The position numbers and the translations under genes were made by a program. Positions 8,100 through 15,925 of a stretch of 64,000 nucleotides of DNA are shown in pieces (position 1 is the first letter of the stretch; every line of letters starts with the position of its first letter). This DNA is from CAYYJR01 sp964472305 (GTDB lineage Bacteria > Armatimonadota > Hebobacteria > CAIYQO01): contig CAYYJR010000004.1 in NCBI GenBank assembly GCA_964472305.1, positions 166,926 through 230,925 on the forward strand. The letters are read 5' to 3'. The notes beneath the pieces are model-generated. The model was not told the origin of the DNA. It saw only the letters and a list, made by a program, of their open reading frames with translations, and did not search any database.

Positions 8100-9176
8100 T
8101 TACCGCAGCCAGCGCAGATGCACGGGCAGCATCTCCGGGAAGTCGGCGTGTGGCTCGCGTTGATACCAGAAGGCGGTGGAAGCGATATCGTCGCGGAGAG
8201 GTTGGAATTTACCATTCGGCCACCAACCGAGCGCTTGAATAGTCAGTGACAGGTCGCTGGCGAAGTGGATCGGATCCATGATGTGCCAGCGATACAGATC
8301 ATACGACGGCACGGTGTTGGGCGCATGACGCACGCCCGGCAAACCGAGGAACGGTGTGTTATATACTTGTTCGCGCCCGTTGCCATCGTAAAAGCACCAC
8401 GCGCCGCCAAAATAATCTTCCGTGCCGGTGCCGCAGATGGTCGGGTAGTCAGTATCGCCGTCGAGGAAAAATTTTACTTCGCCTTCACCCCACCAACCAT
8501 TGGAGTTCTGCGACCACACCAGCACGGTGCCGACGTATTGCCCCTGGCCGCGGATGCCATCCACGATCACGTGCTGCGGGCACTCGATGGGCGTCACCGA
8601 ACGTCGCCACTGCGCATGGAAGCGTCCGGCATTCTCCGGCACCTCGGTGAGCGAATACGTGATCTGGTAGAAAAAATAGCCAATGTCCTCACCGTGCTGA
8701 TTTTCGATGGTGATGCGCGCATGCGACCTGAAGGGCATCGGCCAGTAGCAGTTGCAGGCACCGGTCGGGTTCACACAGATCGGCATGGAATTCACCAGAT
8801 GGCGCTCGGTATGCCCCTGCACGAAGAAATCACCCAGCGGCACCTCCACCGACGGGGTCTCCTCGCCATCCCAATACATGCGCAGAATGCAGTTGCGGTG
8901 TGTCTCCGGCGCGACCGCCATCCAAATATGCTGGATGACGCCGGGTCCGTCGATATCGGCCAGCAACGTCGTTTGGCCGGCCGTCAGCGGCGCCAGGCAG
9001 GGGTGTTCCTTCCAGCCTTTCGCCAGGTTCGCGGGATCGTCCAACGGAAACGGCACCGTGCGTGGACCGCCACCCTTTTTACCGGTCGGATTCTCGGCGC
9101 AGATGGAGCGCGTTTGCGCCGTCGAGATGATGGGCAGCATGCCCAGGCCGTTGAGAAAGCCCGGTTGACAGAACAT
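8100..9176 (-). CDS. GH172-family (DUF2961) glycoside hydrolase-like protein
   Basis: A 358-residue protein of the DUF2961 family, some members of which are now classed as GH172 (fructan- or arabinan-acting enzymes). The ATG at 9176 has AGGAG 8 nt upstream; a longer frame to 9230 lacks such a site. Motifs: GGGPRTVPFPL near the N-terminus, a DIDGPGVIQHIWM strand, the signature GTGTEDYFGGAWCF and a C-terminal jelly-roll-like half. No signal peptide is visible, so it may act on imported sugar. Stands alone between ubiX (opposite strand) and a GNAT gene on the same strand. Substrate unknown. Confidence 0.85.
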   Translation of the reverse strand: MFCQPGFLNGLGMLPIISTAQTRSICAENPTGKKGGGPRTVPFPLDDPANLAKGWKEHPCLAPLTAGQTTLLADIDGPGVIQHIWMAVAPETHRNCILRMYWDGEETPSVEVPLGDFFVQGHTERHLVNSMPICVNPTGACNCYWPMPFRSHARITIENQHGEDIGYFFYQITYSLTEVPENAGRFHAQWRRSVTPIECPQHVIVDGIRGQGQYVGTVLVWSQNSNGWWGEGEVKFFLDGDTDYPTICGTGTEDYFGGAWCFYDGNGREQVYNTPFLGLPGVRHAPNTVPSYDLYRWHIMDPIHFASDLSLTIQALGWWPNGKFQPLRDDIASTAFWYQREPHADFPEMLPVHLRWLR

Positions 9177-9247
9177 GGGATAACTCCTGATGACGATAGG
9201 TTGTACGGACGGTTTGCGCGCGGGAGCCATGCGCGTTGTTCACCCGC

Positions 9248-10021
9248 TCATTCAGCGCCCGGAGTCCGCATCGCCTCCGCTTCCTGGCGCTTCACTTCCA
9301 AATAACGCAGGATGGCGGTTCTTTTCTCCGTGTTGATGATGTAGATCATTTGCCGCTCGTCGCGAAAACGGGTGGCGACAACCTCACCGTTGACGAAGGC
9401 AGCCACGTCCACATCGAGCGGGTTGCAGATGAGACCGGTATATTCAAATCCGGTGTGCAGGTAGGTTTGCCAGCCTGACTCATTGGTCTGCGCAGTGGTG
9501 AGTTCCACGCCGTCCGCATGCAAATCGTGCGCCACCGCCAGCAAGAAGCGCATGGCCAATCCGCCGAAACCTTTCCCCTGCACGGCATCGGCGACCGCCA
9601 CTCCCAACTCCGGCACTTCGACTCCATGTGCACGCGCGTGCGGATTGCCGCCGGCCTTCCACAAAAAGAAATGCCCGATGGGCTTACCGTCGCATTCCAG
9701 CAGATAGGAGGCATCGACGCGATTCACCGCGCTGGCAATGGTGGCCGCAAACGCTTTCGGGAGTTCGTTCTCCGCATGCCAGGGATATGGGGCGAAGAAA
9801 TCCAGCGCTGCCGGCCCGAGCTGACGTCCGAATGCCAGCAGCGCGGGCACGTCGCCCTCGCGCAGGTTGCGTAGACGAAAATCACCACAGCCTGCCAGCG
9901 TGAAGGCGACATCCACCGCCCAACAACTCGGCGCCTGCACCGACAATGCCGTCGGCGCCGCGGCAGTCCGCCGGGTGGCGAAATCGCGGATTAACTGCTC
10001 GATTCGTGCTTGCAGGGGCAT
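9248..10021 (-). CDS. GNAT-family N-acetyltransferase
   Basis: Cytoplasmic GNAT acetyltransferase of 257 residues. The fold begins at about residue 45 (FRLRNLREGDVPALLAFG). The acetyl-CoA motif A is ELGVAVADAVQGKGFGGLAMRFLL, with QGKGFG as the pyrophosphate loop, followed by TTAQTNESGWQTYLHTGFEY (motif B). The first about 45 and last about 30 residues are extra to the domain, the latter a charged helix. Substrate unknown. Same strand as GH172 downstream and the amidase upstream, but separated by gaps of 60-70 bp. Confidence 0.8.
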   Translation of the reverse strand: MPLQARIEQLIRDFATRRTAAAPTALSVQAPSCWAVDVAFTLAGCGDFRLRNLREGDVPALLAFGRQLGPAALDFFAPYPWHAENELPKAFAATIASAVNRVDASYLLECDGKPIGHFFLWKAGGNPHARAHGVEVPELGVAVADAVQGKGFGGLAMRFLLAVAHDLHADGVELTTAQTNESGWQTYLHTGFEYTGLICNPLDVDVAAFVNGEVVATRFRDERQMIYIINTEKRTAILRYLEVKRQEAEAMRTPGAE

Positions 10022-10084
10022 CGATTCTCTCCTGTCTCGCGGCGAGAACGGTTCCGTCTCCGGAAAATTCCGGCAGATTGGGAT

Positions 10085-10795
10085 TTACAATTGCGATACG
10101 AATATCCCGTCCTTCTTCACCGCTGAACTATGCACATATCGCCGCACGCTTTCCGCTAACGCTTCGGCGATGCGTTGTTGACCACCGGCATTGCGGATGA
10201 AATCAGCATCCGCCTTATGGCTCAACACGACCATCTCCACCGTCACCACCGGCACCGTGCTGAAGATGGAACCGGTCAGCGCGCCTTGCTTGCGACCCAC
10301 GGCGGTCTGGCGGTCAGTCTTGATCCCATTGTCGCGCAGCGTTGCGCCAAGCGCGGCGACCATCCCCGCGTGCAACAAGCCAGCCGCGCGTTTGCTCGCT
10401 GCCATCACGGCGGCCGAGGGACCCACGTGACCGTCATGTTTTCCCGCGTGATCCGGATAATACAATGCGAAACCTGATCCACGGCCCGTGTCGCAGTGTA
10501 AACGCAATAATAACGCGGCATGGACAGCGTTGGCAATCTCCGCGCGCCGGCGGTTGGTGATGAATTCATCGCGGCTGCGCTTCGTCATTACGACAGTGAT
10601 GTCATGCGCGCGCAACAGCGACGCCAACCGTTGTGCCACTTGCCAGTTCATCGCCAATTCCGTCACCCCGTTTTGCACCGTGCACGCGGCATTAACCTCC
10701 GACGGATGGCCCGGATCGAGACAAATCGTGACGGCACCTGACGGTATGACGATGCAGAGCGTCATGATGACGGACATGATCGAGCGCAACAGCAT
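10085..10795 (-). CDS. Secreted N-acetylmuramoyl-L-alanine amidase (amidase_3)
   Basis: Zinc amidase that cleaves the amide bond between MurNAc and the stem peptide; 236 residues. The start at 10795 has AGGGA at good spacing and opens a signal peptide (LLRSIMSVIMTLCIVIPSGA). The Amidase_3 domain fills the rest: first zinc His in CLDPGHP, Glu in NGVTELAMN, second zinc His in LLRLHCD and the catalytic Glu in VVTVEMVVLS. There is no SPOR, AMIN or LysM targeting domain. Placed 116 bp downstream of the M28 peptidase on the same strand, possibly the last gene of that operon. Confidence 0.9.
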   Translation of the reverse strand: MLLRSIMSVIMTLCIVIPSGAVTICLDPGHPSEVNAACTVQNGVTELAMNWQVAQRLASLLRAHDITVVMTKRSRDEFITNRRRAEIANAVHAALLLRLHCDTGRGSGFALYYPDHAGKHDGHVGPSAAVMAASKRAAGLLHAGMVAALGATLRDNGIKTDRQTAVGRKQGALTGSIFSTVPVVTVEMVVLSHKADADFIRNAGGQQRIAEALAESVRRYVHSSAVKKDGIFVSQL

Positions 10796-10911
10796 GGCTT
10801 TCCCTGTATACCTGTTCAACATCCCTTCGCGGCGCGGGGAGAGATTGGGTGGGATGTTCTGTTACTTCCTGATGAGTGCGAGGCTTTCCTCTCGATACTA
10901 TTCAATACTCA

Positions 10912-11886
10912 TTATCGCAACCGCGTTGTATTGCCAGAGAATGCCCCGGGAACATCCGTGCTCCCGGGGTAGCGCAACAGCGCATACGCCAGCAGACGAG
11001 CGGTTTGCTCCAGCCGCAGCGCATTCACGCGCGCCGGCACGTCGGCGCGGCGATGATAGGCACGGTCTCGCTCCCAATGCAGGTAAGCGGTGGGAATGCC
11101 ATACCGTGCGAACGCTTCGTGATCGCTGCGAGGTTTACTGCGTTCCGCGATAGGCGACAGGCTCAGCGAGTGCGCGGTGGCCGTCACCTGGTCGCGCCAA
11201 TGGTTGGATGCGGGCGGCTGGTTGCCGATAAACAAGCGGTCGCCCACCCCCACCATGTCCAGTGAAGTCATGCAGACCAGCCGCTTCCGCAGCGCCGCGT
11301 TGGTCGCCAGCACCCGCGAGCCATAGTGATGGTGCTCGCGTGTGCGATCGATCATTTCTTCGGCGCCGAACGCTACGAAGATACACGTCATCGGCGGTGT
11401 GGTAGACCGGAATACGCGTGCCAGTTCCAGCAGCACTGCCACTCCCGACGCGTTGTCGTTGGCTCCCGGCGACGGCGACTTGCTGTCCAGGTGCGCACCG
11501 ATCAGCATAGCCTGTGGCGAAGCCCCCGGCAATTCGGCGATCACGTTGCCACTGACGGCGCCGCCGGGCAACTTCACCGGCGTGAGCTGCACGTCATAAC
11601 CGAATTGCCGCAGTTGCCCGGCCACATACTCGCGGGCACGAGCTTCCGTTGCTGATCCCGCACGGCGCACACCGATATCACCGGCCAGTACGCGGATATG
11701 CTGCCGCATGCGCTGCGGATCGATACCGCGCGCGATCTCCTCCGCTGATTGGCAGGGAGCAGGCGGTGCTGCTGGCGGCGTTGGTAACGTCCGTGGCGAA
11801 GTGATCGGTCGCGGATGGATGACCACGAGCAGCACCGCACACACGCCGATAACTGACAACAGCCCACCGATCACCCAATTCTTCAC
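10912..11886 (-). CDS. Membrane-anchored M28-family metallopeptidase
   Basis: Di-zinc aminopeptidase-type M28 protein of 324 residues facing the periplasm or outside: an N-terminal helix (WVIGGLLSVIGVCAVLLVVI) and a proline-rich linker precede the domain. Metal ligands seen: His in IGAHLDSKS, bridging Asp in GANDNASG, Glu pair in FGAEE, Asp in SLDMVG and His in RAYHRRAD. Start is GTG at 11886; its ribosome site GAGGAG lies inside the 3' end of the TPR-S/SLOG gene only 3 bp upstream, so translation is probably coupled. This links a secreted peptidase to a conflict-type protein. Confidence 0.88.
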   Translation of the reverse strand: MKNWVIGGLLSVIGVCAVLLVVIHPRPITSPRTLPTPPAAPPAPCQSAEEIARGIDPQRMRQHIRVLAGDIGVRRAGSATEARAREYVAGQLRQFGYDVQLTPVKLPGGAVSGNVIAELPGASPQAMLIGAHLDSKSPSPGANDNASGVAVLLELARVFRSTTPPMTCIFVAFGAEEMIDRTREHHHYGSRVLATNAALRKRLVCMTSLDMVGVGDRLFIGNQPPASNHWRDQVTATAHSLSLSPIAERSKPRSDHEAFARYGIPTAYLHWERDRAYHRRADVPARVNALRLEQTARLLAYALLRYPGSTDVPGAFSGNTTRLR

Positions 11887-11889
11887 CGG

Positions 11890-13653
11890 TCACTCCTCGC
11901 ATGCATCCATGTCCGCAACTATTGTAGCGTGTTCGACGACCAGGCGATACGGGGGCGTGGGGTGAATATGCGCCAGCGGTGTCCCGCGCCGGCGCGCTGC
12001 CCGCACGATTTCCGCCGTGTGCGCACCGCCGGTCGGATCGCACTCGTCCCAGATGGCGATCAGAGCGTCGGACTGGCGCGCCAGCTCGATGCCGCAGCGA
12101 CGGTATGCCTGCGCGAGGGCACGCGGAGACAGGGATGCCGCCGGCGGAGCAGTGATTATCACCTGATCGGCGTGCAACAGCAACGCGACGCATGCGTTGC
12201 GGCTTGCAGGTGACAGGCGGCGTAAATATGCGGAAATTTCGCAGGGAAGGATGGCCTGCGCCACACCATTCCGCCGCAGCGCGACCTCTGTCACCAGGCG
12301 CTCTGCACCCTCCCCCAACATCGACAGCACCGCAAACGACGCGCCGGCGCCCAGTTCACTCAGCGCCTCGCTGATACGTTGACGCAATGCCTCGTCCTCA
12401 GGCAACTCCGACAGGCCGGTTACCCCAATCACCGGCGACGGCGCGACAGTCTCCAACGGGCCGGCAAGAAAAGCATCGACTTGTTCCACTCCGGCTGTCG
12501 CGCACCACTGGCGCAGGATCAGCGCGAGTTGCTGTCGCGTGGATGCGATAGCGGATTCCCGGTCAGCATGCCGGGCGAACGCCGCCAGAAAGTGATTGCG
12601 CGCCGGCGCCCAATGGCCGCACAGCAACTCCGCCTCCGCCAGGGTGACCTGCGCCCAATAGCCCCACCCAGCCGCGCCGTCTACGGCGAAATATTCACGG
12701 CGGCGCCAGTGTGCGCGCAGTCGTTGCAGTACCTCGCCGGCGATGGCGTGAGCGCGGGCTGACTCTCCCATCAGCAGCGCGGTGGTAGCGGCATTGATGC
12801 CCAGGTACGCGTTGGCGTCGTTCCATGCCCAGCCCTCGTGATAGAGCGCCGCGGCCTTGCGCAGCAGGTCGCCGCGCGCGGGTGTGCGCTGCCACAAGCG
12901 TTTATACACCCCGGCGAGGATGCCCAGCAACTCGGTGTCGCGACGAAAATAGCGATTGGCATACAAGGCTTCCAACGCCGTACGCGCTTCATCCAGCAAG
13001 CCTTCGCGGCTGTAGGACAGACCGATGAGCAGCGGCAGGCGTAAATCGTCGAGATGGCGATCCCACGCCGCGTGCAAGAGGCGCCGCGCCGCCGGATGCT
13101 CGTCGCGTTCGATAAATTTTTCGCCTATTACCGCGGCGAAAACAGGCGTACTGAAGCCCAGATGCGCTCGTGGACCGAACAAATCGGCGGCCAGGACATG
13201 CAGGTCGGTCTGTGGATCTTCCAGTGCCAATACGATAGCACGCGTTTCCTGCGCCAGGGGAAGCTGTGGCAGCGCGTCCGCTGTTTCGTCGGCAAAGCGC
13301 CAGCGAGTGAAAAACCAATCGAGCAGGCGCTCGGTGCAGACCAGCGCCAACGCGGCGTCGGTGGGGACCGTCGCGCGCAGCAAGTGACGCGCATCATTAC
13401 CCAACCGGCGCAGCGCGTGTGCCCAATACCCGCGCTCGGTGGAGAGCAATCCGCACGCCTGCAGCAAGTTCAATCGCTCATACAGGCGTCCGGTTGCGTC
13501 GAGCCCCACCCGCTCCAGCGCGCGAGTAGACAGCACCTCCAGCACCCGTCCCGCGTAGAATACCACCGCCGCATCAGCGCCGAGGTGGTGCATCTCGCCC
13601 ATCCGCTGCAGGTCCTGCACCAGGCTGAATTGATGCCGTGATGATTCCGTCAT
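11890..13653 (-). CDS. DUF4145 / TPR-S (TRAF-binding-like) / SLOG conflict-type protein
   Basis: A 587-residue soluble protein with three visible parts. Residues about 20-120 resemble DUF4145 (LRRLGNDARHLL). Residues about 230-410 are helical repeats like the TPR-S/DUF4071 domain (LIGLSYSREGLLDEARTALE, then AYLGINAATTALLMG). Residues about 435-587 form a SLOG-type Rossmann domain: VIGVTG strand, LGEGAERLVTEVAL, QAILPCEISAYLRRL and SDALIAIWDECDPTGGAHTAEIV. The GHR motif usual in this SLOG subgroup is GLS here. In published comparative genomics TPR-S and SLOG occur in nucleotide-signalling conflict systems; the role here is inferred. Start ATG 13653 has GAGGT 5 nt upstream. It sits 10 bp after the DHS-like gene and 3 bp before an M28 peptidase. 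Confidence 0.75.
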   Translation of the reverse strand: MTESSRHQFSLVQDLQRMGEMHHLGADAAVVFYAGRVLEVLSTRALERVGLDATGRLYERLNLLQACGLLSTERGYWAHALRRLGNDARHLLRATVPTDAALALVCTERLLDWFFTRWRFADETADALPQLPLAQETRAIVLALEDPQTDLHVLAADLFGPRAHLGFSTPVFAAVIGEKFIERDEHPAARRLLHAAWDRHLDDLRLPLLIGLSYSREGLLDEARTALEALYANRYFRRDTELLGILAGVYKRLWQRTPARGDLLRKAAALYHEGWAWNDANAYLGINAATTALLMGESARAHAIAGEVLQRLRAHWRRREYFAVDGAAGWGYWAQVTLAEAELLCGHWAPARNHFLAAFARHADRESAIASTRQQLALILRQWCATAGVEQVDAFLAGPLETVAPSPVIGVTGLSELPEDEALRQRISEALSELGAGASFAVLSMLGEGAERLVTEVALRRNGVAQAILPCEISAYLRRLSPASRNACVALLLHADQVIITAPPAASLSPRALAQAYRRCGIELARQSDALIAIWDECDPTGGAHTAEIVRAARRRGTPLAHIHPTPPYRLVVEHATIVADMDACEE

Positions 13654-13663
13654 GCTACCTCGT

Positions 13664-14779
13664 TTATCCCGCATCAACCAGCGACGACTGCAACGCGCGA
13701 TATAGCGCCAGCAGAAAGGCGCGGTTATCCAGGCAGATATATTCCAATGCGCCGCCCATGCGGTAAAAAGTTTTACAAAAACGCAGATAATATGCCGGAT
13801 GGTCCATCGGCGGTTCACCGTGCGTCCAGTCCCAGTCACCGCCTTCCTGGATATCGTTAATCGCCAGCGTGTAGTCGGACAATGGCTGGCCGTGCGCTTG
13901 CAGCGCCAGGTTATTGGCCATCGAGAGTGATTTTTCGAAAATCATCGGGGCCATGATAGCCGAGCCGACGGTCAGGTGCACGCCGCCGGAAAGCCGACGG
14001 ATGCTGTCGGCGTAGGTGAGAAAATCGCGTACCGCGCCGCGTCCGATCGCTCCGCCGCAGTTCAACGGATGTGTATAAATGATATCGTAGCCGATGCCGG
14101 GGTGCACGGTGCACGGCACACCCAGACGGTGGGCGGCGTATTGCACGCTCACCTCGCGTGCGACGTGGGGAATCGGCATCCAGCCGGCAGGCAGGTCGAA
14201 CGCCGTGACCAGATAGAGCAAATCAGCCAGCGCGCCAAGCGCTTCATCCGCCGGCGCTTGCGCCAGCGCGGCGCACAGTGCATCGCGCGTGGGGAGGCGC
14301 AGCCCGTCATCGGCGATCATCTTGCCGATGGACGCGCCGTAACCGAGGCCGGCAACCCCGCCCACCGCGACGGCAAGGTTGAGGAAGCGTCCGGTCTCGT
14401 CCCAGGTTCCGAACCGTCCGTGGGCGGTATTGGCGCGCACGTCCTCGGTGCTGCGACCCACGAAGGCGAACTCCCAGTCGTGGATGGAGCCGGCGCCGTT
14501 CGTCGCGACATGGGTGACCCAGCCATCGTCCAGCAAGCGAATCACCACCGGCGCCAGGCCGTTTTTAATCAGGTGAGCGCCATACGTGAGCACTACCTGA
14601 CGTCCCGCCGCGCGCGCGGCCGCGATGCGCGCCGCGACGCGCTCCACCCGCGCCTGCTCCGCCGCGCCGATCGCCGGCAACGGGCTATCCGGGTTGACGG
14701 CAATCTCCGCCATCACCAGCTTGTGTTTGCGTTCCGCCAGGGGAAGCATGCGCAGCCGGGCACGATCCAGACGCCCCAT
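13664..14779 (-). CDS. Deoxyhypusine-synthase-fold protein
   Basis: A 371-residue protein of the deoxyhypusine synthase superfamily. The marks are LTYGAHLIKNGLAPVVI, the nucleotide-site strand THVATNGAGSIHDWEFAFVG, and GSAIMAPMIFEKSLSMANN, which sits where the family's lysine region lies. Bacteria lack the eIF5A substrate, so a true deoxyhypusine reaction is unlikely; related bacterial enzymes include homospermidine-type synthases, and many are uncharacterised. ATG 14779 follows AGGAGG at 5 nt. First gene of a minus-strand operon with the TPR-S/SLOG protein and M28 peptidase, divergent from an amidohydrolase. Confidence 0.75.
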   Translation of the reverse strand: MGRLDRARLRMLPLAERKHKLVMAEIAVNPDSPLPAIGAAEQARVERVAARIAAARAAGRQVVLTYGAHLIKNGLAPVVIRLLDDGWVTHVATNGAGSIHDWEFAFVGRSTEDVRANTAHGRFGTWDETGRFLNLAVAVGGVAGLGYGASIGKMIADDGLRLPTRDALCAALAQAPADEALGALADLLYLVTAFDLPAGWMPIPHVAREVSVQYAAHRLGVPCTVHPGIGYDIIYTHPLNCGGAIGRGAVRDFLTYADSIRRLSGGVHLTVGSAIMAPMIFEKSLSMANNLALQAHGQPLSDYTLAINDIQEGGDWDWTHGEPPMDHPAYYLRFCKTFYRMGGALEYICLDNRAFLLALYRALQSSLVDAG

Positions 14780-14959
14780 CTGTGCCTCCTCTTCATCATG
14801 CTACCGTGTTGTTCCACAACCGCGGTATGCGTTCCTGCCCGTTGACTTCTTCGGGCACTTGCATAAGAGTATTCCTTTGTCCGGCAGCGGCAGGAATCGC
14901 CGGGTGGGTGGGAAATAACAAGCTTGACAGCTTTGTGGAGTGCCGTTGAAAGGATCACC

Positions 14960-15835
14960 ATGTTTATTGATATCCATGTGCATGCGGTCAGCGCCCCAGT
15001 GCCGACGCGCAATGGCAAGAGTCTCGCGACCGATGCGGAGTTGATTCAGCAATACGACGCGATGGGGATCGAGCGCGGCATCCTGCTGCCGCTGGTTTCA
15101 CCGGAAGCAATGTGGCTGGTGCAGTCGAACGAAGAGATACTGGCGATTGCCGCGCGCCATCCCGACCGTTTCGTGCCTTTCTGCAATATCGACCCGCGCG
15201 CGATGACGAACTCGCCCGAAGCGCCGCTGGAGCAGTTGCTGCGTTATTACCGACAACGCGGGGCGAAAGGTATCGGCGAGGTGACCGCGAACCTGCCGTT
15301 CCTGGAACCGCGCGTGCAGAACTTCTTCACACACGTGGAAGCGATCGGTTTCCCGCTCATTTTTCACATCGCGACGCAGATTGGCGGGTGCTACGGTCTC
15401 TATGACGAGCCGGGTCTGCCGCAACTCGAAGAATGCCTGCGGCGTTTTCCCGGCTTGCGCTTCATCGGTCATTCGCAACCGTTCTGGGCGGAAATATCCC
15501 AGCTTCGCATGCCGGGCGACCGCGGCGGGTATCCGAATTATCCGGTACTCGGGGAAGGCCGCATCGTTGAGTTGATGCGTAACTATCCCAATCTCTACGG
15601 CGACTTGTCGGCCGGGAGCGGACACAACGCGCTGGCCCGCGACCCGGAGCATGCGGTGCGCTTTCTGCATGAATTCCAGGACCGCCTGCTGTTCGGCACC
15701 GATATCTGCGCGCCGTTCCAGCAGGCGCCGTTGGCGGGATTCCTGCTCAAGCTCCGCACGGAGGGCCGGTTGGACGAAACCGCCTTCCGTAAAATTGCAC
15801 GGGAGAACGCCGTAAAACTGCTGGGACTGCTTTAG
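14960..15835 (+). CDS. Amidohydrolase-2 family metal-dependent hydrolase
   Basis: TIM-barrel hydrolase or decarboxylase of 291 residues (PF04909 type). ATG 14960 follows AAGGA and gives FIDIHVH, the HxH metal site, at residues 2-8. Further marks are the barrel strand FHIATQIGG, GHSQPFW, FGTDICAP near the C-terminus (catalytic Asp) and the closing helix ARENAVKLLGLL. The substrate cannot be told; relatives act on cyclic aromatic or heterocyclic acids. Divergent from the DHS-like operon over 180 bp. A decayed relative lies at 6993-7279. Confidence 0.85.
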   Translation: MFIDIHVHAVSAPVPTRNGKSLATDAELIQQYDAMGIERGILLPLVSPEAMWLVQSNEEILAIAARHPDRFVPFCNIDPRAMTNSPEAPLEQLLRYYRQRGAKGIGEVTANLPFLEPRVQNFFTHVEAIGFPLIFHIATQIGGCYGLYDEPGLPQLEECLRRFPGLRFIGHSQPFWAEISQLRMPGDRGGYPNYPVLGEGRIVELMRNYPNLYGDLSAGSGHNALARDPEHAVRFLHEFQDRLLFGTDICAPFQQAPLAGFLLKLRTEGRLDETAFRKIARENAVKLLGLL

Positions 15836-15925
15836 CGAAGAACACTGCGCATGCCGGGAACATTTTGCGTGCGTGCGCCGTCCAACAGGAAAACCGGCAA
15901 CGTCTTTTCGAAAAGAGGAACTTCG

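Noticed and set aside
14934..14962. TTGACA (14934-14939) upstream of the amidohydrolase as a promoter
   Set aside because: No acceptable -10 at 16-18 bp; a start there would fall at the start codon.
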